A stretch of 64,000 nucleotides of DNA from the NCBI RefSeq assembly GCF_015223195.1, contig NZ_JADFUA010000014.1, forward strand, positions 1-64,000. The letters are read 5' to 3'. This DNA comes from Chitinilyticum piscinae. Lineage in GTDB: Bacteria; Pseudomonadota; Gammaproteobacteria; Burkholderiales; Chitinibacteraceae. Both the position numbers and the translations under genes were made by a program. Below the pieces are notes generated by a model. That model did not search any database. It saw only the letters and a list, made by a program, of their open reading frames with translations, and was not told the DNA's origin. Shown here one piece after another: positions 8,921 to 17,787 of this stretch. The first letter of the stretch is position 1, and every line of letters starts with the position of its first letter.

Positions 8921-9274
8921 TTAGAGATAGGCTTTGGCGAATTTTTTGACCCAGTCCATGTAGTGCATGGCTTCGGCCTGTGCAAGGCGGTAGGTGTGCA
9001 TATCGCAGGTAGTGATGGCGGTTAGCAGATCAGGCTTACCGGAAAAAGGGCGACCTTCGCTGCGCAGCCAGCTATCCAGCACTGCGTAAACTTCCGGATA
9101 GCCGTCTTTATCCTTGCTGCGGAAAAAGGCTGCGGCTTGCCCCAGGCCATTGGCGTGAATCATAAAGGGCAGTTCGGAGGCACGGGCTTTGTGTTTGTCG
9201 CCCTCACGCAGCGGCACCAGTTCCTGTACTTTTTGCAGTGCGTGTTTGGCGCGTAGTTGTTGCAGGGTTTGCAT
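8921..9274 (-). CDS. cmr5: Cmr5, type III-B small subunit
   Basis: A 117-residue, almost wholly alpha-helical protein beginning MQTLQQLRAKHALQKVQEL, with SELPFMIHANGLGQAAAFF in the centre and YRLAQAEAMHYMDWVKKFA at the end. These match Cmr5, the small subunit that forms the inner helical filament next to Cmr4 and Cas10. It starts two bases after the cmr4 stop and ends 10 bases before cmr6, so the three are certainly co-transcribed. Confidence 0.92.
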   Translation of the reverse strand: MQTLQQLRAKHALQKVQELVPLREGDKHKARASELPFMIHANGLGQAAAFFRSKDKDGYPEVYAVLDSWLRSEGRPFSGKPDLLTAITTCDMHTYRLAQAEAMHYMDWVKKFAKAYL

Positions 9275-9276
9275 AC

Positions 9277-10149
9277 TCAGGCTCCCACTTTGCTAACACG
9301 GCACCACCCCATGCCGACGGTTTCATTGCCACCCAATTGCAGATAAGGGGCCTCGAGCGGGAAAAGTTGCAGTGCCTTGCCCAATACGCTGGCGGCACTC
9401 ACCTGTTCGCGCCGCTGGCTGCGGGCGGGGCTAGCGGCCAGTGCGATATACAGCACGGTTTCCGGTGGCAGGGTTTCTTCGTACCACAGTGCACCGGACT
9501 TCACGGTTTTACTCTGGTTGTTAATTGCGATATGCGGGTTGACCGGGGTGGCATATTGCGCCAGATGGGCAAACATATCGTCGGACACAATAACCAGTTG
9601 CTTTTGCAGCCGTTCGGCAAAGTTTTCGTCCGTATTAACAAAGCCGGCCAGCCAGTTAATCAGCGTGCCGAGATCGTGCTTTTGTGCCTGAAACTGGAAC
9701 TCTTCCAGATACAGGGGGGCGCTGTCGGCCGCATGCAATGCGATTTCGTTTTTCTGGTCTGGCAGCTTGATGGCAGGCACGTTTTTATTCATTCGGCGGG
9801 CATCGTCTGCGGCACGGTTCAGCAGGGCTGGGCAAGTCACCCATTTGAAGTGGCTGGTTAAACTGCGTACCGGTAGCAGCAGCAGGCGAGCATCGCCCAC
9901 GGCCAGTGCACCGGCATGGTCGCTGGCATTGTTGGTGTCCGGGCCGAATACATCGGCAATGCTGTCTTTATCCAGCGCGCCCTGTTCGGCTTTGCAGCGC
10001 AATGCGCCTTTGACGGCCGAGCCAAAGATGCAGGGCCAGCCGGTGTGGGCTTCGCGCATGATCGGCAAATCAATCACGCCGGTGGAAGATCCCGCACCAG
10101 CGTGGATAGAGGTTTCGGCATACAGGCCGAGTAGTTCAAATTGCATCAT
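9277..10149 (-). CDS. cmr4: Cmr4, type III-B backbone RAMP and target RNase
   Basis: 290 residues. It starts ATGATG at 10149, preceded by AGGACAACACC. The N-terminus reads LLGLYAETSIHAGAGSST, then IMREAHTGWPCIFGSAVKGA, the classic Cmr4 signature including the early loop that holds the catalytic Asp region and the glycine loop. The end is LQLGGNETVGMGWCRV, the usual RAMP C-terminal glycine-rich motif. Cmr4 repeats along the crRNA and cuts target RNA every six bases. It lies 35 bases after cmr3 and two bases before cmr5. Confidence 0.93.
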   Translation of the reverse strand: MMQFELLGLYAETSIHAGAGSSTGVIDLPIMREAHTGWPCIFGSAVKGALRCKAEQGALDKDSIADVFGPDTNNASDHAGALAVGDARLLLLPVRSLTSHFKWVTCPALLNRAADDARRMNKNVPAIKLPDQKNEIALHAADSAPLYLEEFQFQAQKHDLGTLINWLAGFVNTDENFAERLQKQLVIVSDDMFAHLAQYATPVNPHIAINNQSKTVKSGALWYEETLPPETVLYIALAASPARSQRREQVSAASVLGKALQLFPLEAPYLQLGGNETVGMGWCRVSKVGA

Positions 10150-10184
10150 GATGGTGTTGTCCTAATTGCGTATTGAATGTGTGA

Positions 10185-11309
10185 TTACCAGTAGCCGACG
10201 GCCAGCTCGCCGCGACCATATTCGGTGTCTTGTCCGATCTGCAGGCCATGCAGGGTTTTCTGGGCGTGTTGCAAATCTTTGCTGTCAACGAGTTCGCAGA
10301 AATAGCAACTGCCGGCCGGAACCAGACTGAGCAGATCACGCGGGGCATGGCCCGCCAGATCCCATCCGCCCTCGCGCTGGGGCTTGCCCACCACGCAGCT
10401 GATAAGCTTGAGCCGGATGCCCGCGATTTCGCCTATCCAGACTTCACGCCGGCCTTCGTCCTGCCGGACAAACCCGTCCGGGCACCAGCCGGCACTAAAG
10501 CGGGCCGGGGTCAGCAGCATGAGCAGCAGCCCTGTGGCATTGGCGGGTTTTTGAATCATGGGCAGGCCTTTGCTGTCACGCCGCTGCCAGGCGGCCAGCC
10601 GGCCTTCGGCACCAAGACGCACCATTCCATTTTCGGGGAGCGGGCCGGCATCCAGACCGGTGATTTTGATGCCGATCTGCAGGTTCACCTCTTTGCTGCT
10701 GATGGGGCGAATATGGCGGGTTTGATACAGCAAGCCGTCGCCGGTGACCCGCTTACGGTTATCACGGGCAATGCCAAGGCGCTCTTCTTGGGCAAACAGC
10801 TGGTGAGCAGCAAAAATCTGCTCGGCGGGTATGGCGTTGCCACCGAGAAATTGAGCCAGTGCCTCGGCACTGATAAAGGCGTTTTCTTTCGGTTTGGCAC
10901 CTTCCAATTTGGTGTTCTGCTTTACGGGGAGCTGTACTCTGCCCAGATCGCAAAATACGGCATCGGGAGCCGGAAGCAGTCGGGTCTGGCCATCTTTGCT
11001 TTCCAGATAATTCAGAGGGAGCGGAAAGAGGCGCTTCCCCTGGTTCATCAGGTAGGGGCCGCAAAATTGCAGTGGACCGAGTGCTTCCGGCGTGCCCATA
11101 ATCTGCCGCAGCGGGTGTTGCGGGTCATTCTTATAGCCCGTCCAGTCGCCGCCATGGGCTTCGCCAATGGCTGTACGGATTGCGCCAATCACCGTACGGG
11201 CAGGCGGCGGAAACAAGCTGGATAGCTGGCTGCCACCCACGGATTCAATCGGGCGAGATTCCTTGAAGAATAAGGTGTCTACCGCACTAAATGTCCATTC
11301 TTGCGTCAC
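10185..11309 (-). CDS. cmr3: Cmr3, type III-B crRNA 5'-handle binding RAMP
   Basis: 374 residues from GTG 11307-11309, which overlaps the cas10 stop as GTGA; AAGGGAG lies seven bases upstream, so the longer open frame to 11384 is not used. The N-terminus WTFSAVDTLFFKESRP, then LFPPPARTVIGAIRTA, and the C-terminal QDTEYGRGELAVGYW are characteristic of Cmr3. The protein pairs with Cas10 and holds the 8-base 5' tag of the crRNA (here ATTAAGAC from the repeat). Confidence 0.92.
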   Translation of the reverse strand: MTQEWTFSAVDTLFFKESRPIESVGGSQLSSLFPPPARTVIGAIRTAIGEAHGGDWTGYKNDPQHPLRQIMGTPEALGPLQFCGPYLMNQGKRLFPLPLNYLESKDGQTRLLPAPDAVFCDLGRVQLPVKQNTKLEGAKPKENAFISAEALAQFLGGNAIPAEQIFAAHQLFAQEERLGIARDNRKRVTGDGLLYQTRHIRPISSKEVNLQIGIKITGLDAGPLPENGMVRLGAEGRLAAWQRRDSKGLPMIQKPANATGLLLMLLTPARFSAGWCPDGFVRQDEGRREVWIGEIAGIRLKLISCVVGKPQREGGWDLAGHAPRDLLSLVPAGSCYFCELVDSKDLQHAQKTLHGLQIGQDTEYGRGELAVGYW

Positions 11310-13282
11310 TGTTTGACTCCCTTCTGTGCCAGAAAGCGCACCAGCAAAGCGCCATCGGCTTTCAGCAGTTCGCTGGTTTTCCATGCTTCTTTAGCCTTGC
11401 CCGCTTCGCGGGTGACCGCGCGACATTGCCGGAGCAGTTCACCAATTTTGCTACGGGCTTCTTCCATGCTCAGATCACGATTTTGGCCACTGTTTTTGAA
11501 ATCCACCGCCACTAGCGCGAGTGACTCGTCATCCTGCAAGATGCGATTTTCAAACGTGCCATCGGCCTTTTGAGCTGGATTGAGCAATTCAAAACGCTCG
11601 CCGATTTTGTAGAAAAACTTGTTGGAGAAATCGCCAGCGCCCGTCTGATCTTGCACCCGGAACTCCTCGACAAGCTTCTCAATGTGCAACTTTCCCTCCG
11701 GGTCGAGTGCAATCTCCCATGGCTGCGCCCATTCCACCGTCATTCCACCCGGCTTCCAGACCCGTACCGCCAAGGCATCGCGGCCGGCATCGTCTTTGGC
11801 GACATCATCCAACAGGCTGTGGGCATCCTGCAGAATCTTGCCCAGCGGCATTTTGACGTGGGCAAATTCAATGGCTGCCGAAATGGTGGTTGGTATTTTC
11901 GGATAGGGCTTGAAGCAGTTAAGATAGGACTCCCGGACTGCAGCTGCACAGCGCATGGCATCTTCCAGCGGCAGAATAGCCAGCACATCATCGCCACCTG
12001 CGTAGATCAGAAAGCCGTTATGGCCTTCAACAATCCTAGGCACCGCAGACGTAAAGGCATTCAGGGCGGTAGAGATAGGGGTCTGGTTTTCTGCGTCGGC
12101 CATATGTTTACCCAGCGAATCACCATCCATCAACAGAATGGCGTAGAAGGGCGACAGCGGTTCGTCAAAGTCAGCGTGCAGACGCTTGAAATCGCCCAGT
12201 GCTTTTTGCAAGCCGGCAACTTTCTGGGTGTCGTAGTCATAGGCGGTGGCATGTTCCAGCACATGATCAAATAGCAGATTGCCATCCAGTGCCAAAAAAC
12301 GGCCTGCTAATTCGGGATCGGCAAACTGCTCGCGCGCGGTTTGCAGGCAAGCGACGCGGGTTTCCCATTCGCTGTGATCTTTGTTTACAGCCTTCGCTGC
12401 AGCGTAGAGTGTTTGCAGTTCACCGTGCGTGGCAGACTGGACGAGTTTTTCCAGCCAGTGTACGGCGGCCATATAGCTGACGGATGGAACTCCCGGTTGC
12501 AGCTTCCAGCCTTTCAGCTTCAGCCCGCTACCCAGTGTGGTTTCGAATGAATCAAAGTGACGCACAAAGCGGCGTTTCACATAGGCCAGTGCGCAAAGAT
12601 GTTCCTGCTTGGCCAGATCGGACTTGATGCCGCTGAGTTCCTGTTCGCGCAAGGTGTTCCAGAATTGACTCAGTAGACTATGGCGCTCGCCACTGGATTG
12701 TCCTGGCCGGGTCGCGCCGGATAATTCCTGCCAGCCATCCATCACCATGCATTTCACGCCAGCTTCCGGCTGGGGATAGTGGGAACGCCAGTTTTTGCGC
12801 TGATCCAGCAGGGAACTAGCCTGTGCATCGCCGCTGAGTGCCCAGCTGATTTCCCAGAAGTGCCCATGTTGCCGATCCCAGATGGTACGGGTGTCTTTGG
12901 CTGCTACATCGGCCAGCTGGTCTTCATGCCAGATATGCTCGGCCAGAGCAATCCACGCTTCGCGAATGGTGGCTTCAACCAGAGCGCCATTAAAATCGGC
13001 GGGCACTTTGGCGCTAAAGGCTTTGAAGCGGTTGGGAATACCACCCTGACGCGGGGGCTCGCCGTCCTTTTTCTTGCCGGTAATCCAGTCCAGATAGCCG
13101 CTTTCCGGAATAGGAAACTGGATTTCACCGTTTTGTCTTTGCACTTCGGCCATAGCCACACCCGCCAGCCAGGACAGCAGAAACGACCCCGCCCAGAAAT
13201 CCCGCGTGCGGCGAGCCTGGGCCACAAATCCTTGGACTGGGCCCAGCGTAAAGTGGAAATATTGCTGTTCGGTATTTGGCAC
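11306..13282 (-). CDS. cas10: Cas10/Cmr2, cyclic oligoadenylate synthase subunit
   Basis: 658 residues if translation starts at GTG 13282, one base after the cmr1 stop, with TTGGAG about nine bases before; a TTG at 13318 would add 12 residues. The N-terminal palm-like domain begins HFTLGPVQGFVAQARRTRD with FWAGSFLLSWLAG, typical of Cmr2. The active palm has MDGDSL at about 385-390 and YAGGDDVLAIL with GGDD at about 429-432, so second-messenger synthesis is expected. No HD nuclease domain precedes the first palm, so DNA cleavage by an HD site is not expected. This agrees with a system that relies on CARF effectors. It sits second in the cmr operon. Confidence 0.93.
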   Translation of the reverse strand: MPNTEQQYFHFTLGPVQGFVAQARRTRDFWAGSFLLSWLAGVAMAEVQRQNGEIQFPIPESGYLDWITGKKKDGEPPRQGGIPNRFKAFSAKVPADFNGALVEATIREAWIALAEHIWHEDQLADVAAKDTRTIWDRQHGHFWEISWALSGDAQASSLLDQRKNWRSHYPQPEAGVKCMVMDGWQELSGATRPGQSSGERHSLLSQFWNTLREQELSGIKSDLAKQEHLCALAYVKRRFVRHFDSFETTLGSGLKLKGWKLQPGVPSVSYMAAVHWLEKLVQSATHGELQTLYAAAKAVNKDHSEWETRVACLQTAREQFADPELAGRFLALDGNLLFDHVLEHATAYDYDTQKVAGLQKALGDFKRLHADFDEPLSPFYAILLMDGDSLGKHMADAENQTPISTALNAFTSAVPRIVEGHNGFLIYAGGDDVLAILPLEDAMRCAAAVRESYLNCFKPYPKIPTTISAAIEFAHVKMPLGKILQDAHSLLDDVAKDDAGRDALAVRVWKPGGMTVEWAQPWEIALDPEGKLHIEKLVEEFRVQDQTGAGDFSNKFFYKIGERFELLNPAQKADGTFENRILQDDESLALVAVDFKNSGQNRDLSMEEARSKIGELLRQCRAVTREAGKAKEAWKTSELLKADGALLVRFLAQKGVKQ

Positions 13283-13283
13283 G

Positions 13284-14480
13284 TTACTGGGCTCCAAAAA
13301 GGGTTTCGCGTTTTTCAAAGCGCTTGCGGTTCAGATAGTCGTGTAGCACCTGCCAGTTAACCTCTGCCGGCACATCCGAATGGGTACGCCCGGACTTGAT
13401 TTTGATTTGGATACTTGCGCCTTCTGGCAGAAATTGTGCCGGCAATAGGGTGTGCACGGCGCAGACACAACCATCCGGCAACTGATGGATATGCAGGAAA
13501 AGTGGGCTGGCGCGTCGGCCGTCGTGTCGATCTGGTGCGTAATTCACATCCGCCTTCCCCTTGGTGCTGGAGAAGAAATAATTGTGGGGCAAACCAAAAA
13601 CAGCCCGCTGTGGCGCTTCCTGAACCCGGTTGCCTTGGGTTGCCTGCAGAATCAGATCGTGGTCCTCTGCAAAATTGCGTTCAGCGGGTTTGCCATTCAC
13701 TTTGCCGCTCTGCCCATAGCTGCGATAAAGCTGCTGCTCGGCACCCACATCGGTGAGTAACTGGAAGGGGTCTTTGCCACACAAAGAAATATCAATGCGG
13801 GTGTCCTTGGAAAATGCGGTATAGGGTGGAGTATCGCCCTGTAGCTTAATAATTGATTTGAGCGCAGACTTATACCCAGTAAAATCAGCGGGAACACCGC
13901 GATCATCGCCCTCCCAGGCAGAAAGAGAGACCGAACCCATGCCATGGCGGGCACGACTGCCAAGAGCACCCAGCAACCCGAACAGATACATAGCATCGGC
14001 AACCGATTTTTTATCTTCGGTCTTTGTACCAGGTCGGAAACGCAATTGCACACCAAACTGCCCATTAACCAATGCACTACGCAGGCAATGTTTTCCAGAA
14101 TCATGGGTATATTTACCGATACCCATCCCCAATAGATAAAACTGACCATCAGTCATTCGATCAAATGGTTGCTTTTCAATTTTGACAGTATCCTCTTGTG
14201 AAACTGTCAAAAGAAACACCCCTTGCCCCCCCCTTTGGCGGCCATCTGCCTCAGTAGCCGCCAGCCCGAATAAACGGGCTTCTTCGTCATGAAGCTGCTT
14301 CAAAGCCTCAGGCTGTGATTTGCCTTGACTTATCCGTCCCCAGTTAAGCGCACGCCACCAGAATCGCAGCGCCCCCTTAACAGAAGGTGGGCGGATAAAT
14401 TCTGCTTTCTGGTCAGCGTCACCGCCGCCTAGGAACATTGGCGTTACCAATTCAAATGTAGCTTTGATAACTGAACTCAT
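13284..14480 (-). CDS. cmr1: Cmr1, type III-B RAMP subunit
   Basis: 398 residues. The start overlaps the stop of the upstream NE0113 gene as ATGA. The N-terminus KATFELVTPMFLGGGD followed by FIRPPSVKGALRFWWRALNW is the defining Cmr1 signature; LGALGSRARHGMGSVSL is the second glycine-rich RAMP loop. Cmr1 sits at the 3' end of the crRNA in the Cmr complex. The tight overlap on both sides shows co-translation with the CARF protein and Cas10. Confidence 0.93.
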   Translation of the reverse strand: MSSVIKATFELVTPMFLGGGDADQKAEFIRPPSVKGALRFWWRALNWGRISQGKSQPEALKQLHDEEARLFGLAATEADGRQRGGQGVFLLTVSQEDTVKIEKQPFDRMTDGQFYLLGMGIGKYTHDSGKHCLRSALVNGQFGVQLRFRPGTKTEDKKSVADAMYLFGLLGALGSRARHGMGSVSLSAWEGDDRGVPADFTGYKSALKSIIKLQGDTPPYTAFSKDTRIDISLCGKDPFQLLTDVGAEQQLYRSYGQSGKVNGKPAERNFAEDHDLILQATQGNRVQEAPQRAVFGLPHNYFFSSTKGKADVNYAPDRHDGRRASPLFLHIHQLPDGCVCAVHTLLPAQFLPEGASIQIKIKSGRTHSDVPAEVNWQVLHDYLNRKRFEKRETLFGAQ

Positions 14481-15613
14481 GACTCCACCCCTGGGAAAAT
14501 CTCACCATTAATCGTGACATCAACACCTGATATATCAATATAGTGACCTTTGCCTCTGATCGTTTTAATCAGATATCGATCGCCATAATCCCCAAGAACT
14601 TGCTCCAACTTTTCTTTGATAGCATTCTTCCTCTGGTAGAAAAATTGCGCTCGATCATCCGCTCCAGCATCAAACTGCCTGATGTATTCATCCTCAAAAT
14701 CATCGCCAACCAGATCACCAAACGACTTGATCTCAACCCATTCATCAACAGTGATGTCAAGCCAGTTAAATTCACGCACCTCTGCCATTTTCTTCAAAAT
14801 GAACAGATAAGTTGAGAAATCGATTGGGGATAGCGGGATTTCTTTCCCATGACACTGCAGCCTTCCGGCATGCCGCTTGTTTTTATACTCAATACGAATC
14901 TCAATGCTCGGGTTTTCCATGCCTATATTCATCGAGCTAACCAGCTCAGAAAATGAGGCTGGCCTATTTTTCAATGCAGCCGGTATCCGCTTCCTCAAAT
15001 ACAGAATCGGAATTTCAGCCAGCATCACTTGTGCCGCAGAGGTGTCGAGTGGCTTGTCATTCCTTCCATGAACAATCACAGCTTGCTTCGGCGGGAAGTA
15101 AAAATCCCTGCTGCTTTCGAAGTCTTCGCTAACCAGCACATGCGACAAGCGATCCTGTGGCCGGCCATACAAAGACATGGCGTAACCAAGCAAAAAACCC
15201 ATGCTCTTGCGCCCGCCAGCAATCGAGGCATGAATTTCAGTTGCCTCATCTTTGGTCAGGTCCCACACCTTCGCTGCAATGGCATCAGCCACAGCGGCGC
15301 TATCTTCAAGGTTCTTTATGTCATTAAGTACTTCGGTTCCATTTTTAAAAGTCATAAAACAGGTTTCATCGAATTTGATGCTTTTTCCTTCAGGAAGATA
15401 GTCCGCGCAGAACTGACCAAACTTGTTGCGCGAAGGGTGCAGCAATTCAGCTTTTGCATGATCACAACCATCGCGTGTACTAAGAACCTGGATCTCATCC
15501 GGAATCCAAGGATTATCTGCGCGCGTTATCAACGCATAAAGTGTCTCCGTCACAATTTGAGGAGACATACCTGATACCACCAGCAGTATTTTTCGCCTTG
15601 AATTTGTAGTCAC
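14477..15613 (-). CDS. CARF protein of the NE0113 family, first copy
   Basis: 378 residues from GTG 15611-15613, with TAGGAATT before it. The N-terminus KILLVVSGMSPQIVTETLYAL, here in two parts around GMSPQIV, is diagnostic of the CRISPR-associated NE0113 family (TIGR02584). The CARF-type ligand motif is HASIAGGRKSMGF at about 127-140, equivalent to the GGTK loop of the Card1-like protein. The last 110 residues resemble a winged helix of OmpR type, with KNAIKEKLEQ and LIKTIRGKGHYIDI. A CARF-HTH arrangement suggests a sensor of cyclic oligoadenylate that acts on DNA, but the family's biochemical role is not known to me. It is the first gene of the cmr operon and is translationally coupled to cmr1. 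A paralogue lies at 19698-21011. Confidence 0.85.
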   Translation of the reverse strand: MTTNSRRKILLVVSGMSPQIVTETLYALITRADNPWIPDEIQVLSTRDGCDHAKAELLHPSRNKFGQFCADYLPEGKSIKFDETCFMTFKNGTEVLNDIKNLEDSAAVADAIAAKVWDLTKDEATEIHASIAGGRKSMGFLLGYAMSLYGRPQDRLSHVLVSEDFESSRDFYFPPKQAVIVHGRNDKPLDTSAAQVMLAEIPILYLRKRIPAALKNRPASFSELVSSMNIGMENPSIEIRIEYKNKRHAGRLQCHGKEIPLSPIDFSTYLFILKKMAEVREFNWLDITVDEWVEIKSFGDLVGDDFEDEYIRQFDAGADDRAQFFYQRKNAIKEKLEQVLGDYGDRYLIKTIRGKGHYIDISGVDVTINGEIFPGVES

Positions 15614-15786
15614 TTTTAATTCCTATAAATCTACCGTTTCCAGAATGCACTACCCCTCACAGGCAAGATTTAAACTCGCTCTGGGCACTGCGATCTATTG
15701 AATTCAAACATAAGAAAACTCTCACGTTGCTTACATAGATGTCAACAATTGAAAGCACAATGTGTGTCATCAACCAAAGTTAGCTT

Positions 15787-16659
15787 TCAACAACCCAGCA
15801 CTGCCAAAGCACGATCATCTCCGGTGGTTCGCTGCCAAACATCGACATCGGCAAAGAAACGGTGCAGAAGCAAACCCGTCAACTCATTGCGCTGCGCTGC
15901 CCCCATGAATTCACCCAAACGCCCAGCCACATCACCGGTAATCAGGTTGACCAGCCGCTCTGCTGTACCATCACTCATGGCGGCTATACCCTCTAGCTGA
16001 TGGCTCGCGATCAAGCCGAACTGCACATCATCAGGCTGTAGCGCCTCATCGATAAAACGGGTGTGATTGGCAAATTCGCCCTTGCCGGCCTCCCCGACCA
16101 GTTCAAGAGCGCCATTTCGCCGGACGACCAGTGCCCCATCCCCGACCCGGATCCACATCCAGCGGCTACGGCCACCGATCGCCGCCACCAGTGTGCTGCG
16201 GTAGTCGGCAACGGTGTGATCTTCACGACGCGCCAGATCCTGCAGCAAACCCAGAGCATGTTTCACAATCACCAACGCCATCTTTCGCAGCAGAGCTTCT
16301 TCAGGAGCGGCCACCGGATCAAGCAAGCCGGCATAGTCGCCGCCCAAGGTCTGGAACAGCCGCTGCAAGCCCTCCACCACAGCTTGCGAGCCTAAGTGTG
16401 AACGGCGTGCACTCCCAGCCCCATCCGCAACAATCACCGCTGGTCGCTTGCCGGTCATCACCAGCGCAGCATCCTGACAGGGCACGGGAGGCTGATGCTT
16501 AAGGTGCGCAGCACCAACCAGCGTTGCTGCTGCACCCTGCCAGGAGGGCATGACAGGGGGCTCAGGTGTGATACCGCGTGCGGACCGCAAACGCTCACGC
16601 GCCTGCAAGCGGCGGGCAGCAAACGTGGCGGACGGACGAATTCTTGGCAAGCAACGCAC
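15787..16659 (-). CDS. PP2C-family protein phosphatase of a TerY-type triad
   Basis: 290 residues from GTG 16657-16659, with a strong GAAGGAGG six bases before; that site overlaps the end of the kinase gene, so the two are coupled. PP2C landmarks are VIVADGAGSAR (first metal Asp), STLVAAIGG, VGDGALVV, MSDGTAE and the final TTGDDRALAVL. These supply the acidic residues that bind the two metals. The protein should remove phosphate placed by the neighbouring kinase. Gene order vWA, kinase, PP2C fits the TerY-P triad described by Anantharaman, Aravind and colleagues in stress and defence islands. The gene ends 173 bases before the cmr operon, same strand. Confidence 0.85.
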   Translation of the reverse strand: MRCLPRIRPSATFAARRLQARERLRSARGITPEPPVMPSWQGAAATLVGAAHLKHQPPVPCQDAALVMTGKRPAVIVADGAGSARRSHLGSQAVVEGLQRLFQTLGGDYAGLLDPVAAPEEALLRKMALVIVKHALGLLQDLARREDHTVADYRSTLVAAIGGRSRWMWIRVGDGALVVRRNGALELVGEAGKGEFANHTRFIDEALQPDDVQFGLIASHQLEGIAAMSDGTAERLVNLITGDVAGRLGEFMGAAQRNELTGLLLHRFFADVDVWQRTTGDDRALAVLGC

Positions 16660-16671
16660 GAGCAGCCTCCT

Positions 16672-17736
16672 TCAAATGGGGAACGGGGTAGAAAATACCG
16701 GCCGGGAATTCGACAGCCCTGGTGCGGTCTGTGAAATACCGGCTTGTGATTTGGGAAGTGGCGGGCGCAATTCATCGCACAAGCCGCCCAGCCCATTACT
16801 GATCGAGTATTCATACTCTTTCAGCAACTTCAGCCAATCGCGTACTCGCGGCCGCTGCGTCGGCTGCAAGCCCCCCTCGCGGAACGTTACACACAACGCG
16901 TTCTTGAGTTTGAAACTCAGCCAGCTCCACTGCAGATACCATGGACCGGGAGGGATCCCACCGGGCATTCCCGGGCGAATACCCGTCTTGCCATATGGGA
17001 AATGCCCCTTGCGCATGTTCTGCACAGGCGTGCCGCCGTCGATCTGGTCAAATGGATGGCGCCCCAACATGAAGCACTGGAAGACCAGAATGGCCAGTGA
17101 ATACACATCGCTTTCCGCCGTACGCACAACCGTGTCGAAACTCTGCTTCTGATGCTCTGGCGCAGTAAATTCCGCAACCCCAACCCGGCAGGGAAAATGT
17201 CGCCCTTGCTCGTCAAACACCTGCATGCTGTCGCAATCAATCAGCCACACCGTGTCATCCTTGCCCGGCTCAGTTAGGAAGTTGTTCAGATTGATGTCCC
17301 CCACGAAGATACGATACTGATGCAGCACTTCAATCGTGCCCAGCAACGAAATCAGTCGCCGCGTTATCTGCCGGCGGGTCAGCCCTGGGAAAACCTGTTT
17401 TTGCAAAACCGGATGAGCCAGCTTTTTCAGCGGTACCCCCTCTGCGGCTTTCATGGCATAGCCAACCCACTCACCTGCTTCGTTGAACACCGAAAGGCGC
17501 GGCCAGGCCAGTGGCAACTGCTGCAAGGCGGGAATGTGCTGAAACAACGCCACTTGCGCCTCAATCTTGCCCCGCAAGGCCACGCCATGCCTGGCCAGGA
17601 CATCCGGGTGATACACCTTGACAGCCACATCGGGGCGCACTTGCAGGCGATATACCGCACCCTCGCCTCCCTCACCGAGCTGCGCTGCGAGTTGTTGCGG
17701 AACCCCTTGTGGGTCAAATACGCAGATGCTGTCCAT
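16672..17736 (-). CDS. Ser/Thr protein kinase-like protein of a TerY-type triad
   Basis: 354 residues from ATG 17736 with AGGAG six bases upstream. Kinase features are a glycine loop LGEGGEGAVYRL, the ATP lysine in VAVKVYHPD, a catalytic loop GDINLNNFL in place of HRDLKxxN, and IDCDSM in place of DFG. VAEFTAPEH is equivalent to the APE segment, followed by SDVYSLAILVFQCFMLGRHPF. The changed HRD and DFG motifs keep the Asp and Asn needed for catalysis. About 60 disordered residues end the protein. The family is the kinase found with TerY vWA proteins. It lies 51 bases after the vWA gene and 12 bases before the phosphatase. Confidence 0.85.
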   Translation of the reverse strand: MDSICVFDPQGVPQQLAAQLGEGGEGAVYRLQVRPDVAVKVYHPDVLARHGVALRGKIEAQVALFQHIPALQQLPLAWPRLSVFNEAGEWVGYAMKAAEGVPLKKLAHPVLQKQVFPGLTRRQITRRLISLLGTIEVLHQYRIFVGDINLNNFLTEPGKDDTVWLIDCDSMQVFDEQGRHFPCRVGVAEFTAPEHQKQSFDTVVRTAESDVYSLAILVFQCFMLGRHPFDQIDGGTPVQNMRKGHFPYGKTGIRPGMPGGIPPGPWYLQWSWLSFKLKNALCVTFREGGLQPTQRPRVRDWLKLLKEYEYSISNGLGGLCDELRPPLPKSQAGISQTAPGLSNSRPVFSTPFPI

Positions 17737-17787
17737 GAGGAACTCCTGTGCGGGAAGTGGAATGGATTGGTTGGGTCAGCCGCAGGA

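Noticed and set aside
10230-11225. 331-codon plus-strand frame opposite cmr3
   Set aside because: Cmr3 motifs and operon overlaps are unambiguous on the minus strand; the plus frame has no domain signal.
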